Under the pieces are notes generated by a model. It was given only the letters and a program-made list of their open reading frames with translations, had not been told where the DNA came from and did no database searches. A stretch of DNA of 64,000 bases from Omphiscola glabra (lineage: Eukaryota > Mollusca > Gastropoda > Lymnaeidae), in assembly GCA_964017045.1 (NCBI GenBank), contig OZ024799.1, positions 31,135,596-31,199,595 of the forward strand, in the 5' to 3' direction. The translations under genes and the position numbers were made by a program. Shown here piece by piece: positions 34,481-46,208 of the stretch (the first letter of the stretch is position 1; every line of letters begins with the position of its first letter).

Positions 34481-34707
34481 TTGATTTATAAATAAAGATA
34501 TACTACAAAATAACGATTTATTTTATTACCAAAGACATCGCAATGACTCGGACTACGATGCATGCATGACGTAATGCTGATATGCAAATAAGAAACAGAC
34601 AGGTTGTTTTCAGCGGCGTGTCTGAAGTAAATATTCATGAGGGGGAATATTTCAAAATGAAGATCGTCTTACTGTTGTTACCGAATTCATGCTATATCCA
34701 TCAACAT

Positions 34708-34890
34708 AAGACTGACTATAGCATTACCCTTACATTACCACAACCTAATGATAAGACCGACTATAGCATTACCCTTACATTACCACAACCTAATGATAAG
34801 ACCGACTATAGCATTACCCTTACATTACCACAACCTAATGATAAGACCGAATATAGCATTACCCTTACATTACCACCAGCTAATGATAAT
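34708..34890. repeat. Minisatellite, 45-bp unit, 4 copies
   Basis: gaccgactatagcattaccc followed by ttacattaccacaacctaatgat. It is in frame with an ATG and a hydrophobic stretch (MKIVLLLLPNSC) upstream, but the reading frame has no other gene-like property and is probably coincidental. Confidence 0.9.
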
Positions 34891-34920
34891 TATAAGTACT
34901 TGAAGATTGGGACTGCATAA

Positions 34921-35339
34921 GTGATTTTGAAATCTTACTTCATCAAAACGTATAAATATATAACTATACATTTTATAGCATTACATCGCATACATTAGAC
35001 TAATTTAGAGAGCAATAATTACATGCTGTTTTTTTTAAAAAGAAGGTCTCGGAATAAGAGACACTGGAACCATTAATCTTGAAAATCTTAAGTATACTAT
35101 TACATTTATAAAGTTAACCATTTTTGTATACCTTTGGAGAATGGAACATTAATTCGAAGAATAACTAGATGTCCATCGGTGTAGATCTTGGAGCTATTAG
35201 ATTCTTATTCAGAGACCATGCAATCATTTAACCTTAACACTCAGTGTACGCAATTGTAATTTTTGTTTACAGACGTACCGTTATATTGTATATCTTAAGA
35301 GTACAATACTACTCAATAACCCGAGGGAGATCTCTGGGT
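34921..35339. other. Intron, no gene seen
   Basis: AT-rich sequence without recognisable features. Confidence 0.5.
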
Positions 35340-35459
35340 CATTCAAAGATCAATATCCCCCACCACCACGATCAGCGTGAAAAGGACGGCGTAGGAGATG
35401 GCCATTGGGCTAGTCACGTCTGCGTCTTCAAGCAGCTCCTCCAAATGGGATAGAACCCA
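35340..35459 (-). other. Coding-like fragment with a hydrophobic segment, unidentified
   Basis: The minus-strand frame reads WVLSHLEELLEDADVTSP, then MAISYAVLFTLIVVVGDIDL and a stop. The balanced codon use and the run AVLFTLIVVVG resemble the first transmembrane helix of a rhodopsin-like receptor. There is no matching downstream helix, a tatag acceptor is weak, and no good donor is seen. It could be a decayed copy or an exon of a nested gene. Function not assigned. Confidence 0.22.
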
Positions 35460-35929
35460 CCCTTGTCTATAGATGTCTTTTTTTATTTCCCCTGGTAATA
35501 TCTTCCCCTCTCCTCCATCCTTTTGGCATCGATCCTGACAAAATTACCCTTGCCAGATTTTGACGATTTAGCCTCTCCCTCGCCCCCCCCCTCCCGCCCC
35601 CTAGGGGTGAGCATTTCTTTCCCCTGGCTCTCGTGGCTTCACTTGTGTTTTGTCTCGTCTAACCAAGTCGACGTACGGACAGATACCAATAAATAACTGA
35701 AATTATGTCCGACGGCGGTAATTCGCTAGCTGGGTAATGGTGAACATGCCGCGGGTATGAACAGGCATTCGTTATAAACTGAAACTTTCGTAAGTTGGGA
35801 ATAAGTCGGAGTGGCGATTCTCATCTCTAAGAAATGTGAAATAGATTTTCTGGTCAGGGGACATCTTTTCTGTCCTGGTGTCATTCTTTATTAATGGCAA
35901 CTCATAGACCATGGGGGAGGGGGGAATCT

Positions 35930-36345
35930 TACCCTAAACCACCCCAATTCCATCGACTGTAAAACGCTCTTGAATACCAGAGTAGGCCTTAGACATCACC
36001 CATCCATGTGGCGCTACAGGACATGTAGGGCTTTTGGCTTCCTTCCACTCAGATCTAATAAAATGCTTTTCTTTTCCATGTTTGGATTCCCAGCTGCTGT
36101 AGATCTTTCCCAACATCATCCATCCATCTAAGCCTAGGTCTGCCTTTGAGCCGTTTTCCTCTGCGGTTTTGGTGGTGCACCCTCTTCACTTCTCTGTCAT
36201 TTGACATTCTTTCTAAGTATCCTGCCTAGCGCAGCCTGTCCCTTTTTTTTATTTCTACTACTTGCGTGGGATCCTGATTTAGACTATACAATTCCTGGTT
36301 AGTTCGTATTCTCCATCCATATTCATCCTTTGTTGGGTCATTTTA
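35930..36345 (-). mobile_element. LINE C-terminal and 3' fragment
   Basis: The minus strand reads WMDDVGKDLQQLGIQTWK and RSEWKEA, preceded by a segment like the KRPxGRP..RW-DDV region of endonuclease-type LINE proteins. Only the C-terminus and 3' region survive, with frameshifts. It lies inside the synapsin intron on the same strand as the gene. Confidence 0.7.
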
Positions 36346-36595
36346 TTTTCCGGATAACAGGTTTTCTGCCGTTTTTGTTAGGTTTCAATTGCGTATTTTA
36401 CAACTGGTCTGATTGCAGTTTTATATCATAGTTATGTAATAGTTTCATAACGAAAGTAAAAGAGAACAATTTGAATGTGTTAAGTATCGACTTGTGTTTG
36501 TTCATTCCTTCGCTGTTCTCCTGCAAGCACGGAATGTTCGGTTGTGCAAGTCTGAAAAGGATGATGATGATTGAGTACTTAAATAACACTTGTGT

Positions 36596-36990
36596 CCATG
36601 GTATTGTAGCATGCTCACGGCGTTCTGATGTCCTAAAGTCCATGGTATTGTAGCATGCTCACGGCGTTCTGATGTCCTAAAGTCCATGCTATTATCACAT
36701 GCTCACGGCGTTCTGATGTCCTAAAGTCCATGCTATTATCACATGCTCACGGCGTTCTGATGTCCTAAAGTCCATGCTATTATCACATGCTCACGGCGTT
36801 CTGATGTCCTAAAGTCCATGCTATTATCACATGCTCACGGCGTTCTGATGTCCTAAAGTCCATGCTATTATCACATGCTCACGGCGTTCTGATGTCCTAA
36901 AGTCCATGCTATTATCACATGCTCACGGCGTTCTGATGTTCTAAAGTCCATGCTATTATCACATGCTCACAGCGCTCTGATGACCTAAAA
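36596..36990. repeat. Minisatellite, 44-bp unit, about 9 copies
   Basis: atcacatgctcacggcgttc followed by tgatgtcctaaagtccatgct repeats nearly perfectly. The first two copies carry a tgtagc variant (attgtagcatgctc). Confidence 0.93.
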
Positions 36991-37029
36991 GCTATGTAAA
37001 GACAAAAACGTCTTTATATTGTTCTTAAA

Positions 37030-37320
37030 CGACTATTTATAATTTCCAATGTCCCTAAAAGATTGGGGCAAACCGTTACACAATTTAGGCGCACTAGCGT
37101 CAAAAGAGCGCACTCCACACTTTCTGTGTCCATCCACACTGGGAACTCTCAGTAAGGACCGTGTTGAAGAGCGCAGGTCCTGTATGGATACATTTTTAGA
37201 AATCAGTTTTTGAAGATATTCAGGTATGCCAGCCTTCTGTACAGCTATGAGCCAAGGACAGAATTTTGTGGTCACTCACAATGAGTGGAACCCTGTCATG
37301 CCATCTTTTTAGACCTAGTA
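37030..37320 (-). mobile_element. LINE C-terminal fragment
   Basis: Minus-strand frame GIPEYLQKLISKNVS, LRSSTRSLLRVPSV, RSFDASAPKLCNGLPQSFRD. P.YL..L......LRS.....L..P.......G.R.F...AP.LWN.LP...R is the standard C-terminal block of CR1-like non-LTR reverse transcriptases. The conserved Trp before N is replaced by Cys. 5' truncated. Confidence 0.8.
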
Positions 37321-38075
37321 TTTGACGGATCAAAAATTATTAAACAAACCCTGATGTTTGTATATGACGTCTGTAGAGTATAGGAGTTCGTTAGTAGTTG
37401 TTGCCAGTGAATGTCATGTTTATAACGCACGGTGTGTGTTAGAGAGTTTTTATTGGTTAAAGAACGCCCTTCCCGAGCTAGACTGAATGACGTATTTCTA
37501 TGCTAATTGTGACGTATTGTCTGTAGTCTGTACTGTGACGTAAGTTTTAGTCGCGCGGCAGTATTGAGTGGAACGTTGTGGAAGTGAAATGTGTTATAAG
37601 TACGTCTGATAGCGAGCTGCGCTATATCATACTATATTCATGTGTTTATTGAAGTTCCAGCCTGTATTCATAATTGATTACTAAAGTTATTAGGAAAAAG
37701 GACTTGAGTTTATTCAGTAATATTAAGAATAGTAAGACCTGTTACAACGTGTTGTGGGAACTTGACGAATTACTCAATCCAGAAGAACATAGGAGTTGAA
37801 TAAAAAAAAAGACAATATTTTTTTAAATGTCTCTCCCTCCTCCCCCACCCCCCTTTTTTTTCCCCCACTGTCAAGAGCCTAAGGTTAGTCTGGAGTTTAT
37901 TTCGCCTGTCTCACCTTCTTCCCACAACTTCCCACACTGAAACACATCTATGAGTTCCGAGTCACCCCATTGTCTCACGGACGTCATGCTCGAGAACGAA
38001 GCTGTCCCCAACGTCCGTCACGTAGTCTATATTATTCATCACTGCCGGTCTCTCGAAGACCGATGTTGTCCTGGC
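37321..38075. other. Intron, no gene seen
   Basis: No exon or element recognised. Poly-C/T tracts lie around 37835-37866. Confidence 0.45.
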
Positions 38076-38277
38076 AGTGCCCTTATTTCCTGGCAGTGCC
38101 CTCATGTCCTGACAGTGCCCTCATGTCCTGACAGTGCCATTATGTCCTGACAGTGCCTATTTGTCCTGACAGTGCCTATTTGTCCTGACAGTGCCCTTAT
38201 GTCCTGACAGTGCCCTTATGTCCTGACAGTGCCCTTATGTCCTGGCAGTGCCCTTAGGTCCTGGCAGTGCCCTTATG
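38076..38277. repeat. Minisatellite, 20-bp unit (tgtcctgacagtgcccttat), about 10 copies
   Basis: Near-perfect tandem copies with g/a and c/t variants. Confidence 0.92.
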
Positions 38278-38344
38278 AGACGAGAGCGTTCCCCGGCCTT
38301 GTAGGAATGGAATATTCTACAATATTGTTTAGCTAATGTGTACC

Positions 38345-39078
38345 CCATGCTAGGTGGCTCAGTGTCAACAATGTGCACTGGATGCTAGGTGGGTCAGGGT
38401 CAGCAATGTGCACTGTGTGCTAGGTGGGTCAGGGTCAGCAATGTGCACTGGGTGCTAGGTTTGTTCAGGGTCAGCAATGTGCACTGTGTGCTAGGTGGGT
38501 CAGGGTCAGCAATGTGCACTGGATGCCAGGTGGCTCAGGCTAAAAAATGTGCACTGGATGCCAGGTGGCTCAGGCTAAAAAATGTGCACTGGTTGCTAGG
38601 TGGCTCAGGGTCAGCAATGTGCACTGGATTCCAGGTGGCTCAGGCTAAAAAATGTGCACTGGATGCCAGGTGGCTCAGGCTAAAAAATGTGAACTGGTTG
38701 CTAGGTGGCTCAGGGTCAGCAATGTGCACTGTGTGCTAGGTGGGTCAGGGTCACCAATGTGCACTGGGTGCTAGGTTTGTTCAGGGTCAGCAATGTGCAC
38801 TGTGTACTAGGTGGGTCAGGGTCAGCAATGTGCACTGTGTGCTATAGGTGGGTCAGGGTCAGCAATGTGCACTGTGGCTAGGTTTGTTCAGGGTCAGCAA
38901 TGTGCACTGTGTGCTAGGTGGGTCAGGGTCAGCAATGTGCACTGTGTGCTATAGGTGGGTCAGGGTCAGCAATGTGCAATGTGTGCTAGGTGGGTCAGGG
39001 TCAGCAATGTGCACTGTGTGCTATAGGTGGGTCAGGGTCAGCAATGTGCACTGGGTGCTAGGTGGGTCAGGGTCAAAA
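38345..39078. repeat. Minisatellite, about 35-bp unit, about 21 copies
   Basis: gggtcagggtcagcaatgtg followed by cactgtgtgctaggt repeats. Two main subtypes (gggtcagggtcagcaa and ggctcaggctaaaaaa) are arranged in blocks, showing segmental duplication of groups of units. Confidence 0.93.
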
Positions 39079-39482
39079 AGATTATACGGGAAAAATGACG
39101 ACCCACATACTTTGAAAAAAAAGAGAGAAAAAAATGGTGAGGGGGTGGAAATGATGTCGTCTAGAAAATCACAGTTACTATGTCAGTATCGATCTACTAT
39201 AACTTGCATTATCGACTTCTTTCGAAATGACTCGGAAATGGGAGTATCGAATCGGTATTGACTTTTGTCTGTCGACCCGCAGTTTACTGGTATTAACGAC
39301 TACTGTAACTAACTCACTGTTAACTTGGGAGTATCGGATCGGGCTTTTTGGCTCCCTGTATGTGTGTATCGACCCTCTGTTTGCTGAGAGTATCGACGTC
39401 GTCAACGTATCAATACCCTGCTCAAGTTAAGTAATGTCAAAATTGTATCATTACAGATCAGGGCCATAGCAACAGTTTAAAG

Positions 39483-39720
39483 CAGGCCTGCACAACTCAA
39501 AATGTAAGGCGGGCCTGCACAACTCAAAATGTAAGGCGGGCCTGCACAACTCAAAATGTAAGGCGGGCCGTAATACTTGTGTGAGGGCCAAAGAAAATAG
39601 GACAGGGGAGAAGCTATTAAGAAAATAATAAGAATAAAGACTATTTCGTTACTTAGCGGACCGCAAAGTTGGTGCTGGCGGGCCGTATGCAGCCCGCGGG
39701 CCGTATGTTGTGCAGGCCCG
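39483..39720. mobile_element. hAT-type element, 238 bp, with a triplicated terminus
   Basis: Left end caggcctgcacaac; right end gttgtgcaggcccg. A perfect 8-bp duplication, gtttaaag, lies at 39475-39482 and 39721-39728. The left terminal 27 bp (cgggcctgcacaactcaaaa) is present three times in tandem. A truncated inverted relative lies at about 42726-42840. Confidence 0.92.
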
Positions 39721-39807
39721 GTTTAAAGTATTCTCCAGAGTTCGTCCTGAGTTTACCACTGATTATACTGAAGTGTATTTTATGGAAGAAAGCGCTTCTC
39801 TACTCAC

Positions 39808-40055
39808 CAATCTGTGTGTTCGTCGTCTATGACCAATAGCGTTTTGAACTTGTCTTTGTTGATGGCCGGCTTGGCCGTGGAAGAGAAGATCCGCTGCCCT
39901 ATATTGACACTCGACGTGCTCTTAGATGGTGAGTTGGGGGCGCTGGGACTGGGCCCTTTCTTGAAGTTTAAGGGCCCCACGTTCGGGGGCTCCTCCTTCT
40001 CATTCGCCTCGCCCTGGAGATCTCCAGACGAGAACCGGCGTCGCAGGAAGTTCAT
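39808..40055 (-). CDS. Syn: Synapsin first coding exon: A domain, linker and start of C domain
   Basis: The minus-strand start ATG at 40055 gives MNFLRRRFSSGDLQGE, the conserved synapsin A domain. RRRFS is the site phosphorylated by PKA and CaM kinase I in the family. A Ser/Pro-rich linker (PSPSAPNSPSKSTSS) follows, then KFKTLLVIDDEHTDW, the start of the C domain. There are 82 codons plus TG of the split Trp; the donor is gtgagtag. The exon itself probably extends to 40216, where cccctttag forms a good acceptor. MNFLRRR was chosen as the start because vertebrate synapsins begin with nearly the same residues and no other in-frame Met lies inside the exon. The frame is open upstream to the acceptor, so an N-terminally extended isoform cannot be excluded. 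The Arg codons of the phosphosite are CGA, CGC and CGG. Confidence 0.94.
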
Positions 40056-40216
40056 CCCGGACCCGAAGGAATCTTTGAAGTTTGAGAACGAAATTTTGGC
40101 GATTGGCAGAGACGCTGCGCACTTGGCGGAAATGGATACGATCAGGTGTTGCAGGTAGGAGATGGGATCTGAGGGATCAGGCGCACTAATGGTGGCGGTT
40201 GGGGGGATGGACAGTT
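40056..40216 (-). other. Syn: Probable 5' untranslated part of the synapsin first coding exon
   Basis: This segment lies between the acceptor (ttttttcccctttag) and the ATG. Its reading frame is open and continuous with the protein, but it lacks Met and does not resemble known synapsin, so it is read as leader. One or more upstream exons must exist. None was recognised between 40,217 and 64,000. Confidence 0.5.
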
Positions 40217-41627
40217 CTAAAGGGGAAAAAAACACTTCAATTCAGGTAGAAGTCCAATTTATAAGAAGCACAATTAAAAATACAAAATTCTGCGTGGATG
40301 AGGTGAGTCTTTTGCCAGGAAAAACACGGAAAGCAACGATTTGTGAATCAAGCATATAATTTTGAAGCGTCTGTAATGTGATGATTTAAAGAACAGTCAT
40401 TTCTAAACGTATGTTAACCCTTAAGAGTCGAAACCACGATAAAAATGACTTTCCTTAAATCTGTTCCCGATTAATTGAAGAATGGGCATGGCTAACGATG
40501 ACTCATCACGCCGTGGAACTGTTTGCCTTCAAGGTAATCTTAGATTTGATTATTTTGTTTGTCCTTGTTAATCCGTACAACATCTACGGGTATTGGTAGA
40601 AATCTGATTTGAAACTCATTCCATAAAAGTTTTCAGAAATGGTTAGAATAAGAAGGAAACGAAAATAATCCACGATGCACGTTTTAAAATTTAATCCACC
40701 TTTTCTACCATCATGGGTTAATTCCTTCCTGTGAGGTCACATGAAATTTCTAGATGACGTTGTTGATTTCTTTAAGATACAAGTCCTTCCGGTTGTTCAC
40801 GTCTGCTTTGATGACGTGTTTCAAACTTTAAGCTCTGAATATTTCATTCCCAGATCTCACGGAGTGGCGATGAGCGGAAACACAGAAGAATGCCGCGAAA
40901 TGAATGGATGATCTTTTGGGAAGGCAAGGGGGGACTGAATTAGTCATTGACCCCAATATTACACGTCAAGACGAAGGTGGGGCTCAGAATTATCGAGGTG
41001 GTAGGGGGGGGGCGCATCAGATCGATTTCGGGCCAGGCGGCTGGACGTGTGGCGCAACCGCTAATAAAGAGTGGCGTCTAACGCTGGGTTAATATCCGTG
41101 GAGATAAGATGTTAAGATCTGGAAGTGGTGTTGACCATCGGCATGTCAAGGATGTCCTTCCCAGACCAAAAGGGAACCGGTTGGATTGATGATGCTACAA
41201 ATTTCCCTCAGATGTTCAAATTTTGTTACTAAAGACAGTCTGAAATACAAAATGTACACATGATTATATGAAATTAAGAAAAAGGAAAGAAAAATCGAAA
41301 TATTTTTGCGACAGATTTAAATCTTTGAACCTCTTGTTGAGAATAATTCGTTATTTTAAAAAAAAAAAAAAATCCGACTGAACAGTTTGTTGCTCATTCT
41401 CAGCAGAATTTTCAGTTACCCCATTGGTCAAATAATTAGGCAGCTAAAACCCTGGACCGGGACATCGCCGTGTAGGTTGTAGATAAATTGGGTCAAATAA
41501 GATTGTTGCATTATTTTCAATTGTTCCAGAATACTTGGCCCTCTGTGAAACAGGCAGTGTTTGCAAATGCCAGCTTTATTATTATTTTTGTCAATATTAA
41601 AAATTCAATGCACTTTTTGGTACTATG
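40217..41627. other. Synapsin 5' intron or upstream region, no gene seen
   Basis: No recognised exon. At 41030-41090 the plus strand shows gtgtggcgcaaccgc and, about 45 bp on, gggttaatatccg, vaguely like A and B boxes of a tRNA-derived SINE. Confidence 0.4.
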
Positions 41628-41628
41628 C

Positions 41629-42043
41629 ATTATATGTTATACACAATTATATGTTATACACAATTATATGTTATACACAAGTATAAGTTATACACAAATA
41701 TATGTTATACACAATTATATGTTATACACAATTATATGTTATACACAATTATATGTTATACACAATTATATGTTATACACAATTATATGTTATACACAAT
41801 TATATGTTATACACAATAATATGTTATACACAATTATATGTTATACACAATTATATGTTATACACAGTTATATGTTATACACAATTATATGTTATACACA
41901 AGTATAAGCTATACACAATTATATGTTATACACAATTATATGTTTTACACAATTATATGTTATACATAATTATATGTTATACACAATTATATGTTATACA
42001 CAATTATATGTTATACACAATTATATGTTACACACAATTGCCG
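41629..42043. repeat. AT-rich minisatellite, 17-bp unit (atatgttatacacaatt), about 24 copies
   Basis: Highly homogeneous array with a few gtataagt variants. All plus-strand frames remain open although 17 is not divisible by three (51-bp, 17-residue superperiod), giving spurious Y/I/C/T-rich open frames. Confidence 0.95.
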
Positions 42044-45000
42044 AACACGGTTTAAAAAAATAAGTGAATTCTTTAACATTTAATTCTGCTCCGTGTAAAT
42101 GTTAATGCCCTATATAAAAATTAATCTTTTAGACAGGAATCTAAATTTAAAAAAACTATGAACCTACGCGACCACGTGACCTTCTGTAATGTTTAATTAG
42201 ACCGCAATGACGTCACCGGGTAGCTTGAGCTTAAAATAATATTGCGTGCTGTTGTACATCAACGTAAAGGGCAAGTGTTGTCCTATTCGAAAACCACCCC
42301 ACCCCCCTCTCTAGCTGCACGTGTTAATGGAAGTACTTCTGAAGCCCTGTCGATTGAGATCCATTCAATTTTTAGTGATGGGTCTGAACCCACAAGGCAC
42401 CCATTGTGTGATCCCACTCAGCAAATGAGTGCAAGAGTTATCTGTCATGGAAGGGCCTTTGTGGGAACTAGACAGAAGGCAATAATGGTCTCATGCAGCA
42501 ACGCCGTCTGGCGTTAGAATATGAATGTCAGTTTAATTGGGATTTAAATGTTAACTTAATTTTTAGTTTAATGTTGGTTAAATTCCACAATTTTAAAACT
42601 ATTTTATAACTGTTAAATTTATAGAATTTTATTTGAAGACAATGCCATTTTGCTACTAATTAAAGCAGTGGTCCTTTACCCCCCCCCCCCCCCCCGGCTC
42701 TGGGGCCCCATGTGGCTCTTTAAAGCAGGCCTGCACAACATACGGCCAGCACCCACTTTGCGGCCCGCGAAGTAACGATATATTCTTTATTCGTATTATG
42801 ATTCTTAATAGCTTTCCCTCCTGTCCTATTTTTAATCCGGGGGTGGGGGGGTGTGAGCGACAATAATGGATACGGTGAAGGGGCGGCTTGGGTAGTTTGA
42901 AATTGTGTTTTTTTTTCCCTTTCCTTTTTTAGCCTTTGAACTACACATTTAATTTGCTATCACCAACGAGCTTAAATATAGACTTTCAATGCGCCCAAGG
43001 CAAAACATTAGCCAAGAACCACATCCATAATGGATGTGTCTACGTGTTAAATACCGTATACAAAGAATCGGATCGCATAGCGTTAATGTAGGTGCGATGA
43101 ACGAGAATTTAAAAATGTACGAGCTCTGCTTGATGTGCACGTCTCAAATTCAGACATCGATCTCTCCCCCCCCCCCACCCCCCACCCCCGACACAACGCC
43201 CCCACCATGTAAAGCTGCGTCACGCTGTTTTTACAAATATGTAATTGCGAAACGAAGTAATACATCATCAAGACAACTTTCGGAAGCAAGAGTCTGGAAA
43301 GCAAATTTGTGTCGTATTAAATAAGGCCTAGCTGACGTGTACACAAGATGACCGCATACTGATATGAATGTCCCCTGATCGCAGGTTTGCCATCAGGACT
43401 CGGATTAGTTCTGGGATAAGGGCGTAGGTAGGCAATACAGGGCATTAATGGGAATTTTACAGCCATCCTTAAATGGATGACGTCTGCTTAAAATCGCTGA
43501 GGGAATTCCTAGGGAAAATGACGTCTTAGTAATTCCACCCATCACTGGCCACCGACAAAGGCCGCCCGTAAGAGTGTTCATTAAAACGGCTTTCTTCCTT
43601 CAAGCCCGGAAAGTCGACAACGAAAAATTTTAGGAAGCTTTCCACGTCAAGTTTTCGGACTGCAATTATTTTAGCGCATAACAGAGTTTAACATGGGAGT
43701 TTTGAGATGTAGTAAGAAACTCTTTGCTTTGGCAGGTTATAACAAATTGATCGAGAAATTTTATGAGTTTTGGAGTAAGTCTGAATTTATTTTTTAAACT
43801 GAGATTTTAATTGTCGAGAGAGTGGGGGAGAAGAAAGGTATTGACTATGTTTAGTCAGCCTTTGGGAAGGGGGGGGGTGGGTTTGGGAGGTTTTTAAAAG
43901 GGATATTCTGAGCTAAATCGAACCAAAAAATTCATTTGATTTTCTCATATTATATGGGCGCACTAAAAAAACTCCGTCTCTTGAGACTCTGGCCGCCTCT
44001 GACGGGGGGAAAAGTTGTCTGAGTTATGTCCCATTGTTTAAATGATATATATTTTGTTGAAACAGTTAAATTAGAACAGTTTTTTCTCAATTTTTTTTCA
44101 CCATGACCCAACCTATGACCTAAAAGGGTTTCATATTATACTCCTCTGGCGTAAAAATGGGGGTGTGGAAGGTGCGCTCAGCCCCATGTGACGGCATTTA
44201 TCTTGTCTGCTGCATACAAATGGTCATTGTGTCTTGGGTTTCTTGTGTATTCTGTAGCTTTTGTATTTTTCCTGAGGGTTGGGTGGCAGAGTTAACAACC
44301 GTCCTGGCCGTCACAAATTGAAGCTACTCCCCCGTTTCGTCCAAACCCCCCCCCCCCACATCCCAACCCGACCGAGAGGAAGAGTTGGTAAATGAAGGGT
44401 CTCCATGCCGCAATCAGAAACTTGGAACTTTAATTTCACTGACTTTTTAGGCCATAAGATTCAACTTTCCCAAAAAATACTTCAATAAATGAAAAGTATA
44501 CGATTAACAGAAAAACAGTAAGAGAAAGACCTGTTTTAAAGAGATTTGCTTTAAAAACATTGGAAAGACATGTGTTAAAAACATTGGAAAGACCTGTGTT
44601 AAAAACATAGGAAAGACCTGTGTTAAAAACAATAAGAGAAAGACCTGATTTAAATATTAAATTTTTGCAATTTTGACATTTTTAGGGTCCTCTACAGTTT
44701 TAATCGAATTGTCTTAACTTCGGCCGGCGTCGATTCTCAGCCTGTGGAGACGGATTCGATACTTCGATTCGTAAACCACCTGCATCGAGGAGTATCGTGT
44801 TATGTATGTAAGAAGTGTCTAATAATCAGATATCACGTGACCAGGGGATTGAGGGGACATTACGGGCGTCACGCGGACGTAGAGGACAATGAGATGATGT
44901 AGGGACAATGAGATGACGTAGGGACAATGAGATGTCCATCCCGTGGGTGTTTAATGATGTGTTCAATTGTCTGTTTAATCATGCTTCTCGGTAATGTGTT

Positions 45001-45084
45001 CAATCATTCGTTATTGCAAAAGTTTTAATCTGGCATTGACAAGGTTACATTAAGCAAAGTTTATATTGTTTGCAATCATTATAA
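42044..45084. other. No gene seen; hAT fragment and short repeats
   Basis: A truncated relative of the 39483 hAT element, inverted, lies at about 42726-42840 (caggcctgcacaacatacgg). Short tandem repeats occur at 44540-44650 (acattggaaagacctgtgtt, 24 bp, 4 copies) and 44878-44935 (gtagggacaatgagatgac, 19 bp, 3 copies). Poly-C runs lie near 42681 and 43166. Confidence 0.5.
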
Positions 45085-45490
45085 ACACTTTGGCCACCTC
45101 GCACACTTTTGCCATCTCTCACACATTGGCCATCTCACACACTTTTGCCATCTCTCACACATTGGCCAATTTACACACTTTGGCCATCTCACACACTTGG
45201 CCATCTCACACTCTTTGGCCATCTCACAAACTTTTGCCATCTCAAACACTTAGGCCGTCTCACACACTTTAGCCATCTCACACACTTTGGCCATCTGACA
45301 CACTTTGGCCGTTTCACACACTTTGGCCATCTCATCCCCTTTGCCATCTCACACTATTTGGCCATCTCACACCCTTTGCCATCTCACACTCTTTGACCAT
45401 CTCACACCCTTTGGCCATCTCACACCCTTTGACCATCTCACATACATTGGCCATCTCAAACAATTTGGTCATCTCACACCTTTGTCCATT
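45085..45490. repeat. Minisatellite, 18-bp unit (ttggccatctcacacact), about 22 copies
   Basis: Variable units of 17-18 bp, so reading frames shift irregularly. No coding role. Confidence 0.92.
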
Positions 45491-45701
45491 GCTAACCATT
45501 ACCATCATTCGTCCATTTTCTATTTCTCACTATGCTTAAAGCTACCGTTGCCATGCTCGCTAGAGCAACCAAAACTCCAACATTAACATTTGGACTAAGT
45601 CACATGACGTGTCGTTGCTATCCGCGATAAATAAAATATACGAAGCAGTGACGTAAAAGACTATTTCGGACATTTAGAGGTCATAGTCGAGTGTTTTAAA
45701 C

Positions 45702-45899
45702 CATTGGTTCTCAACCTTCCTAATGCTTCGACCCTTTAATACAGTTCCTCATGCTTTGGCGACCCCCAGCCACAAAATTATTTCCGTTGCTACTTCATAG
45801 CTGTAGAGTATATGTGTTTTCCGATGGTATTAAGCGAGCCCTGTGAAAGGGTCCTTCGACTCCCAAAGGGGTTCTCGACCCACAGGTTGAGAACCGCTG
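45702..45899. mobile_element. SPIN/OposCharlie/URR1-like hAT element, copy 1
   Basis: 198 bp. It begins cattggttctcaaccttcct (family start cagtgg mutated) and ends aggttgagaaccgctg. Flanking 8-mers are ttttaaac and ttttacac (7 of 8). Internal gttgctacttcatagctgta, gtgttttccgatggt and gtgaaagggtc are the signature motifs of the vertebrate SPIN-group hAT elements as I remember them. No transposase. It lies about 1.2 kb from copy 2. Confidence 0.85.
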
Positions 45900-46208
45900 T
45901 TTTACACGAAAGAAATTTGCGACTTGATATCGGGCACATAGGTCCGACCCCCGGCCATTGATCCCAGCTACATGGCGTGATCTGTTGCTACGTCAAATCA
46001 GAACATGGAATGCCAATTACAAAATCTATAGATTAACCTTTTGTGATGAAAGGTCAATTCAACTCCCGTGCTAGGTTAAAAAAAAAAGGTGTCACAATCT
46101 CCGTGCTTTCAACGGAAGGATTAGGTTTAAATCATTGATTGCAATATTTTTTGTGTATCTTTAATACGTTTTTAATTAATTTATTTTTTTTGTTATTTTT
46201 TCTTTTAG

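Noticed and set aside
34582..34920. Open frame of 112 codons with MKIVLLLLPNSC that looks like a secreted repeat protein
   Set aside because: The body is a 45-bp minisatellite, and the hydrophobic stretch is short, lies well inside the frame and lacks a convincing start context; no splice or homology support.
42242..42517. Plus-strand 91-codon frame
   Set aside because: No recognisable motif, no clear splice acceptor or donor, and it ends in low-information sequence; insufficient to call a gene.
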